Below are positions 45,667-54,199 of a stretch of DNA of 64,000 nucleotides, piece by piece; the stretch's first letter is position 1; the number at the start of each line of letters is the position of its first letter. The position numbers and the translations under genes are program-made. Where the stretch lies: the NCBI GenBank assembly GCA_021413735.1, contig JAIOPV010000272.1, positions 1 to 64,000 of the forward strand, given 5' to 3'. The notes under the pieces are model-generated. The model ran no database searches and was not told the DNA's origin. It was given only the letters and a program-made list of their open reading frames with translations. This stretch comes from Planctomycetota bacterium (GTDB lineage: Bacteria; Planctomycetota; Planctomycetia; Gemmatales; Gemmataceae).

Positions 45667-47153
45667 GACTGCCCTCTCTCCGTGGCCGTTCGGCACTTCA
45701 CCATCCGACAGCGAATCCAACTCCGACCATTCTCAGGCCCGATCCACACCGCGGAGATACTGGCCCAGATCAGGATTTGGATTGTTCCACCAGCGATGGG
45801 GACAGCAATCTTGCCCGCCTCTCCGGAAAATTCCTCCACCAACAAGTACAGGCCCAGGAGCCCTCCGACGAAGAGCGTCAGGGCAATGTCCTCGGCGACT
45901 ACTTTGAGCCCCGCACGCTTGAGAAATATGGCGATCACGCAATAACGGATCAATTCGCCAGCCGCCACACCAAGTATCAGTCCGGGAATTCCGCCGATTG
46001 AGTATCCACCGAGCAACAACCCAGGCACACACAGGAGCCGCACCCCCTGAGCGGTTGCCAAGGCACGAGTTTGACCAAGGGCGAGCAGAGCCAGTTCGCC
46101 TGGAATGATGAGCGAGGTGACCCACGCGGACACAGCAAGAAGTCGAATGAAGCCGGCAGCGGCGGCGTACTGATCGTTGTAAAGGAACCGAACAAACGCC
46201 GGGCCAACACAAGCCATTCCCGTAATTAGCAGGCCAGCGGCGAGTATCAACGCCCGATGGGCCCGCAGAAATACCAGAGCCATTGGTTGCCCCTGCCGCG
46301 TCGCGTCGCTCATCAACGGAAACACGAGTTGAGCGCCCAACGCCGCCAGGACGCCAGCAGGCAGGGCCGCGATGACCACCGCGATGTGATAGACGCCGAG
46401 TACATCGAGCGACAGTTTCCCGACGATCAACCGATCTGCTTGAGCCGCGAAAAACGTACAGCCACTACTCACGAAAACCCAGCCCCCGAAGCGGATCAGC
46501 TCGCGCTGCGCCTCAGCGTCCCATGCGAATCGGTGGCGGACAAGAGCCCTCAGGGTGTAGCTGAGGACGACTTCTCCGATCGCCGCAACCACAGCACACA
46601 TTGCGATCACAGCGAGTTCCAAGGTTCGGGCTTCACCACCCGGCCAACGCTCACGAATGAAGGCGATGACCACCAACACCGTTGTGTAAGCGCCGATGTA
46701 GACCCCCACTTCCCGGCGAACGAGTGGTCCACGCCGAACGTCGCGGCTATACGTCCACAGAGCTGTTGAAGAGAAGCCTGTGATGAAGGCCGCCGTCCCG
46801 GTGAGTGGGATCAACCAAAGCAAAGCTGGCTCGGCGTAAAACGCGGCCATCGGCCACGCCAGAAGTGCTGACCCGATCCACAAGACAGTTCCACGGATCA
46901 CTTGCACGGTCCACGCCGTGTTCAGAAAGGCGACGTCTCCACCGCGTGCGTGCTGGATGATGCACTGTCGGATTCCCAGATCTGAGAACATCTGAATTCC
47001 CTGGGCGATCAAGCCCACGAGAGCCATCACCCCCAGTACTTTCGGAGCCACCATCTGGGCCAGTGCGACGTTGAAACCAAAACGAAATACCTGCGACGCC
47101 GCGTAACCGCCCACGGTCCAGACTGTCCCACCAACAACTCGCCCTCCACTCAT
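45663..47153 (-). CDS. Wzx-type oligosaccharide flippase (MVF/PST family)
   Basis: 496 residues from ATG 47153, overlapping the stop of the GT2 gene upstream (ATGA). Twelve to fourteen hydrophobic helices; the N-terminus VVGGTVWTVGGYAASQVFRFGFNVALAQ and LGIRQCIIQ match the polysaccharide transporter family, and the QADRLIVGKLSLDVLGVYHIA segment in the middle is characteristic. It would flip undecaprenyl-linked repeat units across the inner membrane. Together with the adjacent Wzy-type protein it marks the locus as Wzx/Wzy-dependent and not ABC-exported. Confidence 0.92.
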   Translation of the reverse strand: MSGGRVVGGTVWTVGGYAASQVFRFGFNVALAQMVAPKVLGVMALVGLIAQGIQMFSDLGIRQCIIQHARGGDVAFLNTAWTVQVIRGTVLWIGSALLAWPMAAFYAEPALLWLIPLTGTAAFITGFSSTALWTYSRDVRRGPLVRREVGVYIGAYTTVLVVIAFIRERWPGGEARTLELAVIAMCAVVAAIGEVVLSYTLRALVRHRFAWDAEAQRELIRFGGWVFVSSGCTFFAAQADRLIVGKLSLDVLGVYHIAVVIAALPAGVLAALGAQLVFPLMSDATRQGQPMALVFLRAHRALILAAGLLITGMACVGPAFVRFLYNDQYAAAAGFIRLLAVSAWVTSLIIPGELALLALGQTRALATAQGVRLLCVPGLLLGGYSIGGIPGLILGVAAGELIRYCVIAIFLKRAGLKVVAEDIALTLFVGGLLGLYLLVEEFSGEAGKIAVPIAGGTIQILIWASISAVWIGPENGRSWIRCRMVKCRTATERGQS

Positions 47154-48223
47154 CGAATTACCTCTGGTGAGAGTGCAGAGTGACGCGTCAGAAAGTTGTA
47201 GCGCACGAAATCTCTCAGCAAGTATGGAGGGTCCTGCTCGGGTTTCCCCTGGAGTCGTCGCCGCAGCAACCACGTCGCACGAGCGAGAGTCCATCCCAGC
47301 GAGGCCAACCAGGTTCGCCCCCATCCGAGATGCTTGAGGAAGTACCGTCTCCTCGCCGCGAGCCAGTACGTTGGTATTTGCCGTTGTTGCTGTTTCGAAT
47401 TATTCATGCCTGTCGCCTGGCCCACGAGATGAACGACTCGGCTTTCTGGGACATACCAGCATTCCCACCCAGCCGTGCTGGCCCGTCGGCAGAAATCAAC
47501 CTCCTCGAAATACAGGAAGTACCCCTCATCCAGAAACCCAATTTGCTCGAACACGGCCCGACGTACCAACATGCTCGCCCCTGAGACCCAGGCCGCGGAG
47601 TGTTCTTCTTCCCGAACGGCTGGAGCCACAACAAAGCGGGCCAGCAGACGACTCACGAGGCCGAGGCGCAACCCGTTCTCAAACTCCGCAGCCATCCCCG
47701 GAAAGCGAAACGCAGAGCGTTGTGGAGTCCCATCTGGGTTCTCAAGACGGCTCCCAGCGATGCCTGCGCGCGGATGGGCTTCGAGGAACGCTACCAGCGA
47801 GCGAATCGCCCCAGGCCGAACAACGGTGTCCGGGTTCAACAGCAGGACATACTCCGACATGGCTTCCGATGCGAACACATGGCGGAGAGCAACGTTGTTC
47901 CCAGCAGCGAATCCCCCATTGCGCGACGCGACAAGCAGCTCGACCCAATCACCCCAGCCGTTCTCCTGCACCGCCACACGGAGGCGATCCGCCGAGCCGT
48001 CGGGCGAAGCGTTGTCCACCAACATCACCTTGACGCCTCCCTCTTGAACAACGGACCGGAGACAGTCAATCACGAGATCGGCTGTGTTGTAGTTGACGAT
48101 CACCACCGTCACACGAGGTGAGCACTTCTCGCTTGTTTCCTGGGTAGCAGTGGCCCGCGATGTGCATGCTCGCGAGCCGTTGTCGGTTTCATTCTCACGC
48201 TCACGTTGGAGATCGCCGGTCAT
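47150..48223 (-). CDS. GT2 glycosyltransferase, rhamnosyltransferase-like
   Basis: 357 residues, the first gene of the minus-strand polysaccharide run. After a poorly conserved 35-residue head comes a GT-A domain: VTVVIVNYNTADLVIDCL, MLVDNASPDGSADRL, ASRNGGFAAGNNVALRH, LLLNPDTVVRPGA, WVSGASMLVRRAVFEQIGFLDEGYFLYFEEVDFCRRA and the closing VVHLVGQATG. This is the WbbL/rhamnosyltransferase-type pattern, though the sugar is not proved by it. The start ATG (48221-48223) overlaps the divergent WecG-like start in a CATG tetramer; an internal start after the head would relieve that. Confidence 0.93.
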   Translation of the reverse strand: MTGDLQRERENETDNGSRACTSRATATQETSEKCSPRVTVVIVNYNTADLVIDCLRSVVQEGGVKVMLVDNASPDGSADRLRVAVQENGWGDWVELLVASRNGGFAAGNNVALRHVFASEAMSEYVLLLNPDTVVRPGAIRSLVAFLEAHPRAGIAGSRLENPDGTPQRSAFRFPGMAAEFENGLRLGLVSRLLARFVVAPAVREEEHSAAWVSGASMLVRRAVFEQIGFLDEGYFLYFEEVDFCRRASTAGWECWYVPESRVVHLVGQATGMNNSKQQQRQIPTYWLAARRRYFLKHLGWGRTWLASLGWTLARATWLLRRRLQGKPEQDPPYLLRDFVRYNFLTRHSALSPEVIR

Positions 48224-49010
48224 GTCTCTCTCGTCGAAAGTTGGACTACCCCCACCCGTCAAGATTTGGGGGCTGCCTCTCACTCCTCTAACCTTCAATC
48301 AGACTCTCGATGCCATCCAAGGGCTGATCGCTGTCAAGGAACCCGCCATCGTCATCACTGCCAATCTGCACTACGCCATGCTGTCGGCCCAGGAATCCGA
48401 CTTGCCCCAGATCAATCAGAATGCGGCGTTCATCGTCGCGGATGGAGCTCCACTTGTCTGGGCTTCCCGACGCTCTCGGACGCCGCTGCCCGAGCGAGTC
48501 GCAGGGTCCGATCTCGTCCCGGCCCTGTGTCGCCGCATCGCCCCCAACCATGGTCGCGTGTTTCTCCTCGGTGGTGCGCCCGGCGTGGCGGAAGCAGCCG
48601 GGAAGATTCTCATCGAGCGGTACGCTGGCTTGCAGGTTGTCGGAGCAGAGACGCCTCCGTTTCGGCCACTCTCGGAGGTCGAAACCGCCGACCTGCTCGT
48701 TCGCATCCGTCAAACCAAGCCGGATGTTCTGTTCGTTGCATTCGGACAGCCAAAGGGAGAGCGATGGCTGACCTCTCATCTCCATGAACTAGGAACGCCA
48801 GTATGCCTTCAGATCGGCGCTTCGTTTGACATGCTTGTCGGTCGGGTTCGGCGTGCCCCCAGGTGGGTTCAACGTCTGGGATTCGAGTGGGCCTGGCGCA
48901 TCGCCACGGAGCCGCGTCGTCTTGGTCCACGTTACGCTCAGGACGCCTGGTTCCTCATCCGGCAACTCTTCTTCCGTGCTCGTCGCAGTCGAACTGTTCG
49001 CGGGAACTAG
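48222..49010 (+). CDS. WecG/TagA/CpsF-family glycosyltransferase
   Basis: 262 residues from ATG 48222, with GGAG about 12 nt upstream. The GT26 family pattern is clear: VKIWGLPLTPLTFNQTLDAI at the start, ITANLHYAM, AAFIVADGAPLVWASR (DG block), RVFLLGGAPGVAEAAG, VLFVAFGQPKGERWL and the C-terminal GASFDMLVGRVRRAPRWVQRLGFEWAWRIATEPRRLGPRY. These enzymes add ManNAc(A) or a related sugar to a lipid-linked first residue. Residues 190-262, which include the conserved C-terminal block, lie antisense to the end of the Wzc-like gene. Confidence 0.95.
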   Translation: MSLSSKVGLPPPVKIWGLPLTPLTFNQTLDAIQGLIAVKEPAIVITANLHYAMLSAQESDLPQINQNAAFIVADGAPLVWASRRSRTPLPERVAGSDLVPALCRRIAPNHGRVFLLGGAPGVAEAAGKILIERYAGLQVVGAETPPFRPLSEVETADLLVRIRQTKPDVLFVAFGQPKGERWLTSHLHELGTPVCLQIGASFDMLVGRVRRAPRWVQRLGFEWAWRIATEPRRLGPRYAQDAWFLIRQLFFRARRSRTVRGN

Positions 49011-51104
49011 TATCTCTTCGGAGAAGGGGAGTGCTTCCTCTTCTCCTTTCGCCGCTCGCACGATGGCACCGACCCAGGGAACACCCGCCTTCCGAATCGA
49101 AGCCACCGCACTCTTTGCCGTGGCGGACTCTTCACAACCGCGGCCACAAATCACGACAGCACCATCCGCATAGCTCGCCAAAATCTCGGACCCGAGCGAC
49201 CGATCAAGTGATGGGCCGAGCAGAAGCACCCGATCCCACTGTTCGGCAAGTCGGACGAGGAGCTTTTGCATCGCCGCGGACGCGAGTAGGTCCGGGTCAG
49301 GGAAGCACTCGCCTGGCGGCAGATAATCCAGACCCGAGAGATCGGTTTCACGGATCAACGCAAGCTCGTCTGATACCTGACTCCGAAGGTAATTCGTGAG
49401 ACCAAAATGGACTTCTGGGGCAATGTGAAGGGGGTCGGAACTTGGGGTTGGGCAGACCTCATGAATGCGGGCATCGAGGATCAACACCTCTTCACCGGCC
49501 AAGCTCAGGTAGCGGGCGAGTTGCCAGACCACGTCCTCGGACTGAACTGATTGATCCGCAGAGGCGCACAGGATCAACCCACCCGATTGGCGGATGGAAT
49601 CTCGAAGCTGAAGCGCAAGCCGACGAGATTCCGTCGCTGCACGAATAGTTCCGGTCGTGTCCGCCTCGACCCTTGCCAGAACGGGAAGGCCATAGGTTTG
49701 TTGCGTGACTGAGCGACCCTGTGTGAGCCAGGCATGCCCCATGATGCCGACCAGGAAAAGCGACATCAGCCCTGCGAGTGTGAGCACCCCGAGTGTCTTG
49801 CGGTTGGAGGTGGGTTGAACTCCGACTGCGGCAGGTTGAGCGACAATAAACTCCGAGATTGCCCCATCACGTAACCGCTCCAGAGCCTCAATCCGAGCTC
49901 TCACTCCGCGATATTCGAGTTCCGTCAAATCCACCTGCTTCCGAGCCGCTTGTTCGATCCCACTGAGTTCGCCAATCCGAACCAAATCCCGATGGTTGTC
50001 ATCCATCCCCTGCTTGATAACAGCTGCTTTCGCCTCAAGTTGCCCTTCTTCCTCCTCCATCCGAGCAATGACAGTGCGAGCGTGACGAAGTGGTAGCTCG
50101 GCCATCTCCAGTTTGATTTCCTGAGTCGCCTTCACTGCGCTGGCGTGACGCACAACCAGCAGATCGAGTTCCCCGCTCAGACGCGAGTGGTCCAGTCGCG
50201 ATCCCACACCGCTATCGAGGAGCTTTTGAGCGTTCGCGAGTTCTTGCTTCTTGGAATCGATCTCAACATCAATCTCCTTCACCCGATCCTGGTGGACTCG
50301 AACCGAATCGAACAACGCCTGCTTTCGCTCGCGGTACGTGGCATCTTCGTCACTCAGAGGTTTCCCCGCGGCTGCGGCTTTCTCGATAGCCTTGGCCCGA
50401 GCCAACTCGCGGCGGCACACGTTCAGCTTTTCGGCGATGTGATTGGACTCCGTGGTCAACGCCGTTGCAGCGGCTCGGTTCCGCTCGGTTTCTGCAACGA
50501 GCCGAGGTTGGTTGATTCGATCTGGAAGCGCCGAGTAAGCTGCACGGGCGGCGTCCACCTTCCGTTTTTGATCCCCGACTTCATTTTGAAGGACGGTCAG
50601 AGTCTCACGAATCTTGGCTCGGCGAAGTTCCGATGTGTCCCGGATGTAGGCATCCATCAATCGATCCACAATCGCTCGACCAGCCTCCGGATCGGGCCAG
50701 TCAACCGAGAGGCGAACAGCGTCCACATTGGCTTGCTGATTCACCTTCAGAGATCGTTCGAGAGTCCGCACTGAGACCGGCAAATTGAGGTCGCGGGCAA
50801 CCTGTTCGAGTCGCTGCGGCGACTTCACGAGGCTAATCAACGTCTGGGGACTGGGAGGAGTGTAATCCCCATGGGAAAGGCCGCCCAACGAGAGCGGCGT
50901 ATAGATGATTGTCCCTTCCACCGGCCACAGTTTTTGGCTGCAAGTGAGGGCAACCGTGGCGGCCGCTGTCGCCGAGAAAATGAAGCAAAACAGCGTGATT
51001 TTCCAACGGCGAAGAGGGGCCGAGAGAAACGCTGGAAGCGCTTCCGAGCGGTCGGAGTTGCTGTCCAAATCCGACGGGACGGGCATTCCCTTAGGTTGAA
51101 TCAT
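48789..51104 (-). CDS. Wzc-like chain-length protein with degenerate kinase domain
   Basis: 771 residues. Helix 1 (~34-53, WKITLFCFIFSATAAATVALT) and helix 2 (~450-471, LGVLTLAGLMSLFLVGIMGHAWL) flank a long periplasmic coiled coil, the Wzz/Wzc design that sets chain length. The cytoplasmic part (~480-690) has the bacterial tyrosine-kinase fold order, but the Walker A loop is gone (ASADQSVQSEDVVWQLARYL where GxGKST is expected). VLILDARI replaces the A' motif and RVLLLGPSLD the Walker B. The C-terminus has no tyrosine cluster. It is probably a structural co-polymerase without kinase activity. The last 73 residues are a low-complexity tail antisense to the WecG-like gene. Confidence 0.85.
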   Translation of the reverse strand: MIQPKGMPVPSDLDSNSDRSEALPAFLSAPLRRWKITLFCFIFSATAAATVALTCSQKLWPVEGTIIYTPLSLGGLSHGDYTPPSPQTLISLVKSPQRLEQVARDLNLPVSVRTLERSLKVNQQANVDAVRLSVDWPDPEAGRAIVDRLMDAYIRDTSELRRAKIRETLTVLQNEVGDQKRKVDAARAAYSALPDRINQPRLVAETERNRAAATALTTESNHIAEKLNVCRRELARAKAIEKAAAAGKPLSDEDATYRERKQALFDSVRVHQDRVKEIDVEIDSKKQELANAQKLLDSGVGSRLDHSRLSGELDLLVVRHASAVKATQEIKLEMAELPLRHARTVIARMEEEEGQLEAKAAVIKQGMDDNHRDLVRIGELSGIEQAARKQVDLTELEYRGVRARIEALERLRDGAISEFIVAQPAAVGVQPTSNRKTLGVLTLAGLMSLFLVGIMGHAWLTQGRSVTQQTYGLPVLARVEADTTGTIRAATESRRLALQLRDSIRQSGGLILCASADQSVQSEDVVWQLARYLSLAGEEVLILDARIHEVCPTPSSDPLHIAPEVHFGLTNYLRSQVSDELALIRETDLSGLDYLPPGECFPDPDLLASAAMQKLLVRLAEQWDRVLLLGPSLDRSLGSEILASYADGAVVICGRGCEESATAKSAVASIRKAGVPWVGAIVRAAKGEEEALPFSEEILVPANSSTATSTEEELPDEEPGVLSVTWTKTTRLRGDAPGPLESQTLNPPGGTPNPTDKHVKRSADLKAYWRS

Positions 51105-51479
51105 CGTCGTTATGCCACGGTAGGAATTATTGCCGGCGTGTATCTCTCAAGCTCCCGCCTGCCGTGGCGGGATCACGACCGTTTCCCGCACAAGGCGTGC
51201 CGATCAAGACTCACGGATTTGGCCACACGAGTGGTGACGGGAATGTCGGATCGGCGGTTTTGATGCGCCCACTTCTCAACTGATGGAATGGTGGTGCCCG
51301 CCATCAAGCGACACTTGTTCTGGCTGGAAGGTACTCTGTGCCAAGCAGCCATAAACTCCGTTGAAAGACGGGAAAACTGAGGCTGTTGGCATGAAGATCG
51401 CGTCCAAGCCGAAAAGCCTGCGTTCCCCTGCCCGCAGCAGCGGAAGAGAAAACAATCGTCCTAAAAAACGAGAATATAT
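51105..51479. other. 375-bp divergent intergenic region in the polysaccharide locus
   Basis: Separates the Wzc-like gene (minus) from the priming transferase gene (plus), so both promoters should be here. A perfect 7-bp hairpin TCCCGCC-TGCCGT-GGCGGGA lies at 51153-51172 near the Wzc-like side. The right end turns AT-rich (AAAAAACGAGAATATATATG) up to the start codon of the next gene, compatible with a -10 region, but no -35 partner is clear. Short frames crossing the region show no protein pattern. Confidence 0.45.
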
Positions 51480-52262
51480 ATGCACACCAACCTCTGCTTG
51501 GCCACTTCTGACATCTCAGACTTCTCCCCCATGTCGAATCCTCCCAATGTCATTGATGGGTTGTCGATCCGTATCTCCGAGCACTCTTCCTCCATCCTCG
51601 CAGGTCTGGAACGGGCACGCATCTGGTACACCCGAGTGGTCTGCACGACACAACGTCACCTCTCCGCACGTCTGAAACGGGCCGGAGACTTCGTTGGAGC
51701 AGTCACATTGCTTCTGGTTCTCAGTCCGCTTTTGCTCGTGATCGCGGGACTCATCAAACTTACCGACGGTGGTTCTGTGCTGTTCTGGCAGACTCGCGTT
51801 GGTCGTTGGGGCCGCCCGTTCTGGTTCCCCAAATTCCGATCAATGGTTGCAAACGCCGAGCAACTCAAAGCCCGACTGCTGGCTTACAACGATCATGGCA
51901 ACAGCGTGACATTCAAGATGAAACGTGACCCGCGAGTGACCTGGATTGGGCGAATCATTCGCAAGGCGAGCATTGATGAGTTGCCCCAACTCTGGTGTGT
52001 GTTGAAAGGCGAGATGTCGCTGGTTGGTCCTCGACCCCCGGTGCCGCAGGAAGTGGCAAAGTACACCATGAAGCAACGCCGACGGCTGGAAGTGTCCCCA
52101 GGGCTCACCTGCCTTTGGCAGATCAGTGGACGTGGTGATTTGCCGTTTCCTCGGCAAGTTGAACTCGACATTGAGTACATCGAAACGCAATCACTTTGGA
52201 CTGACCTGCGGATTCTCGTGAAGACCATACCGGCCGTCGCCCTTGGCCGCGGTGCCTACTAA
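51480..52262 (+). CDS. Priming sugar phosphotransferase (polyprenyl-P, WcaJ/WbaP type)
   Basis: 260 residues from ATG 51480, with a possible alternative ATG at 51531; neither has a good binding site. It transfers a sugar-1-phosphate from a UDP-sugar to undecaprenyl phosphate, the first step of repeat-unit synthesis. Only the catalytic half of long WcaJ proteins is present: one re-entrant/transmembrane segment (LLLVLSPLLLVIAGLIKL), LFWQTRVGRWGRPFWFPKFRSM, DELPQLWCVLKGEMSLVGPRPP (the catalytic Asp-Glu pair) and SPGLTCLWQISGRGD. The 65-residue head has no membrane helices. Next gene starts 31 bp downstream on the same strand. Confidence 0.95.
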   Translation: MHTNLCLATSDISDFSPMSNPPNVIDGLSIRISEHSSSILAGLERARIWYTRVVCTTQRHLSARLKRAGDFVGAVTLLLVLSPLLLVIAGLIKLTDGGSVLFWQTRVGRWGRPFWFPKFRSMVANAEQLKARLLAYNDHGNSVTFKMKRDPRVTWIGRIIRKASIDELPQLWCVLKGEMSLVGPRPPVPQEVAKYTMKQRRRLEVSPGLTCLWQISGRGDLPFPRQVELDIEYIETQSLWTDLRILVKTIPAVALGRGAY

Positions 52263-52293
52263 TGCCAGTCTCAACACAGCAGGGGTTCGCACC

Positions 52294-53367
52294 ATGAAAG
52301 CCTTGTTGCTCGTCCCTGGGCAGGAGAGCACTCCATGCCCAAGGGTGCCATGCCTGGCGTTGTTTCCACTGTTGGATCGCCCATTTCTCCAGCACATTGT
52401 TGAAGCGATTGCCAGGCGAGGCATCCGCGAAATTCTGCTCGTTCACGGCAGTGGGTCCGAAGCGATCAAGCAATTTCTGGGGGACGGAACAAGGTGGGGA
52501 TGCAAGTTCTCCTTTCACCAAGTAGCCGACTCAAGCCACCCTGAACCTGAACTGCGAGCAATGAGTGCTCTCAAGGGGCCAATTCTGCTTGGTCGCGCAG
52601 ATCAATTGCCTCCGCTGCCCACAGTCCTTCGTCAGTCTGAGCCAGGGCTCCTGTTCGTAACGGAGGGCAACTGGACGGGCTGGGCCGTGTTGAGCGATGC
52701 AGCGCTTCTCAGCGTGGGGGTCGGTTCGTCCCTTGCTGAACATCTGATTTCTCACGAATTGCCGCAGGTTGATGTTGGGGAGTCGATTATTCTCCGCACG
52801 CTTGCGGATGTGCCTTCCGCGCAGCGTCTCCTCCTCCTCGCTCAATTCGCGGGAGTCCTTGTCCCAGCACATGAAACTCGACCAGGGTTTTGGATGGGTC
52901 GTAACGTGCGGATCGACTCAAGCGCGAAGTTGGTGCCTCCCGTTTTCATGGGAGATAATTCAGTTGTCGCCTCTGGGGCGAAGATTGGCCCAGGGGCGGT
53001 TATTGGGGCCGATTGCATGCTCGGCCGAGATTCTAGTGTTCAAGAGACAACTGTGTGCGCGGGAACCTACGTTGGGCCAGGCGTGGAGCTCAACGGGGTG
53101 ATTGTCGACGGCCGAAGCCTTGTGAACCCGCAGCAAAAAACGACTGCAATTGTTGATCGACGCCTCCTTGACCGTCTTTCGCCTGGGGTTCCGCTGTCAG
53201 GGAGTGTTGCTCTCCTGCTCGCGGGGATCGCGGCTGTTTGTGCTGTACCGGTGGTCGTTGCAACCGCCCTCTGGCGCCGCCGACGCACTCGTCCTCTCCC
53301 CATTTCATCGAATTTGCCTGGAACCAAAGACGATGTCGTTGCGGACGGAAATGCGCGAAAACCGTAA
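52294..53367 (+). CDS. Nucleotidyltransferase-like/left-handed-helix protein, membrane-anchored
   Basis: 357 residues from ATG 52294, with AGGGG upstream. The N-terminal part follows the sugar-nucleotidyltransferase fold (MKALLLVPG ... LFPLLDRPFLQHIVEAIARRGIREILLVHG), but the catalytic GxGxRxxP loop is replaced by QESTPCPRVPC, so activity is doubtful. Residues ~215-290 are hexapeptide repeats of a left-handed beta helix (AKLVPPVFMGDNSVVASGAKIGPGAVIGADC). Near the C-terminus a transmembrane helix (GSVALLLAGIAAVCAVPVVVATAL) and an arginine cluster anchor it to the inner membrane. A scaffold or regulator of sugar activation at the membrane would fit. Confidence 0.75.
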   Translation: MKALLLVPGQESTPCPRVPCLALFPLLDRPFLQHIVEAIARRGIREILLVHGSGSEAIKQFLGDGTRWGCKFSFHQVADSSHPEPELRAMSALKGPILLGRADQLPPLPTVLRQSEPGLLFVTEGNWTGWAVLSDAALLSVGVGSSLAEHLISHELPQVDVGESIILRTLADVPSAQRLLLLAQFAGVLVPAHETRPGFWMGRNVRIDSSAKLVPPVFMGDNSVVASGAKIGPGAVIGADCMLGRDSSVQETTVCAGTYVGPGVELNGVIVDGRSLVNPQQKTTAIVDRRLLDRLSPGVPLSGSVALLLAGIAAVCAVPVVVATALWRRRRTRPLPISSNLPGTKDDVVADGNARKP

Positions 53368-53391
53368 CCACTCAGTCCGAAGGATTCGCCG

Positions 53392-54159
53392 ATGATTCCG
53401 CTGTATTGGAAGCATGCTCTGATCAGAACGCCGTTGGAACGACCCGCAAAGCAACTCCAGCACATATTGAAAATGTGGCGAGTTCTCCGCCATCCTGGGC
53501 TTCATAACATTTACACCGAGGAGTATGAAATCGAGAAACTCTTCGATATGGTCCTGCGTCCGAATTCTAATTGCGTTGATGTTGGCGCTCATATCGGTTC
53601 GACACTTAGCTCTATTATTCGTCGCGCTCCGAACGGCAAGCATATTGCGGTTGAACCTGTATCCCGCAAGGCCGAGTGGCTGCGTTTGAAGTTTCCCGAA
53701 GTCGATATCCGAGCAATCGCTCTCGCAGACACCCCAGGAACCAAACGGTTCCTCGAATGCAAAGAATGCTCGGGCCTGAGCCGCCTCTTGCCTTCTGGCG
53801 CACCTTGCGAGGGTGAAACCACAGTCGTATGCGACTGCCTGGACAACATTATCGACCCACACCGGCGCGTGGACTTTGTGAAGATTGATGTTGAAGGTGC
53901 GGAACTTCTTGCGCTTCGCGGCGGATCTTCGCTCCTGCACCGCGATCACCCAATCATTCTCTTTGAAAGCTCACCAGAGGGTGGTCGGAAATTTGGCTAT
54001 AGTTGCGACCAGTTATTTCGCTTATTGAATGAGAGATTCGGCTACTCGATCTACCTTATCAGAGATTTTCTGAAAGGTCGAAATCCCATTGCCGTGGACA
54101 CATTCATTCACAGTCATAACTATCCATTTCGAGCGATGAATTACGTTGCAGCCGTGTAA
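53392..54159 (+). CDS. FkbM-family methyltransferase
   Basis: 255 residues. The S-adenosylmethionine-binding block is CVDVGAHIGSTLSSIIRRA, with IAVEPVSRKAEWLR as the next acidic loop and VDFVKIDVEGAELLALRGG as the FkbM signature. Family members O-methylate sugars or polyketides; in polysaccharide loci they usually cap or decorate residues. It follows the nucleotidyltransferase-like gene after 24 bp. Base composition is visibly lower in GC, with many A/T third positions (for example around 53560-53640), unlike the genes to its left, which hints at separate acquisition. Confidence 0.93.
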   Translation: MIPLYWKHALIRTPLERPAKQLQHILKMWRVLRHPGLHNIYTEEYEIEKLFDMVLRPNSNCVDVGAHIGSTLSSIIRRAPNGKHIAVEPVSRKAEWLRLKFPEVDIRAIALADTPGTKRFLECKECSGLSRLLPSGAPCEGETTVVCDCLDNIIDPHRRVDFVKIDVEGAELLALRGGSSLLHRDHPIILFESSPEGGRKFGYSCDQLFRLLNERFGYSIYLIRDFLKGRNPIAVDTFIHSHNYPFRAMNYVAAV

Positions 54160-54199
54160 TTTCAATCCCATCCTGTCCGACGATACTAGAGAAAATCCC

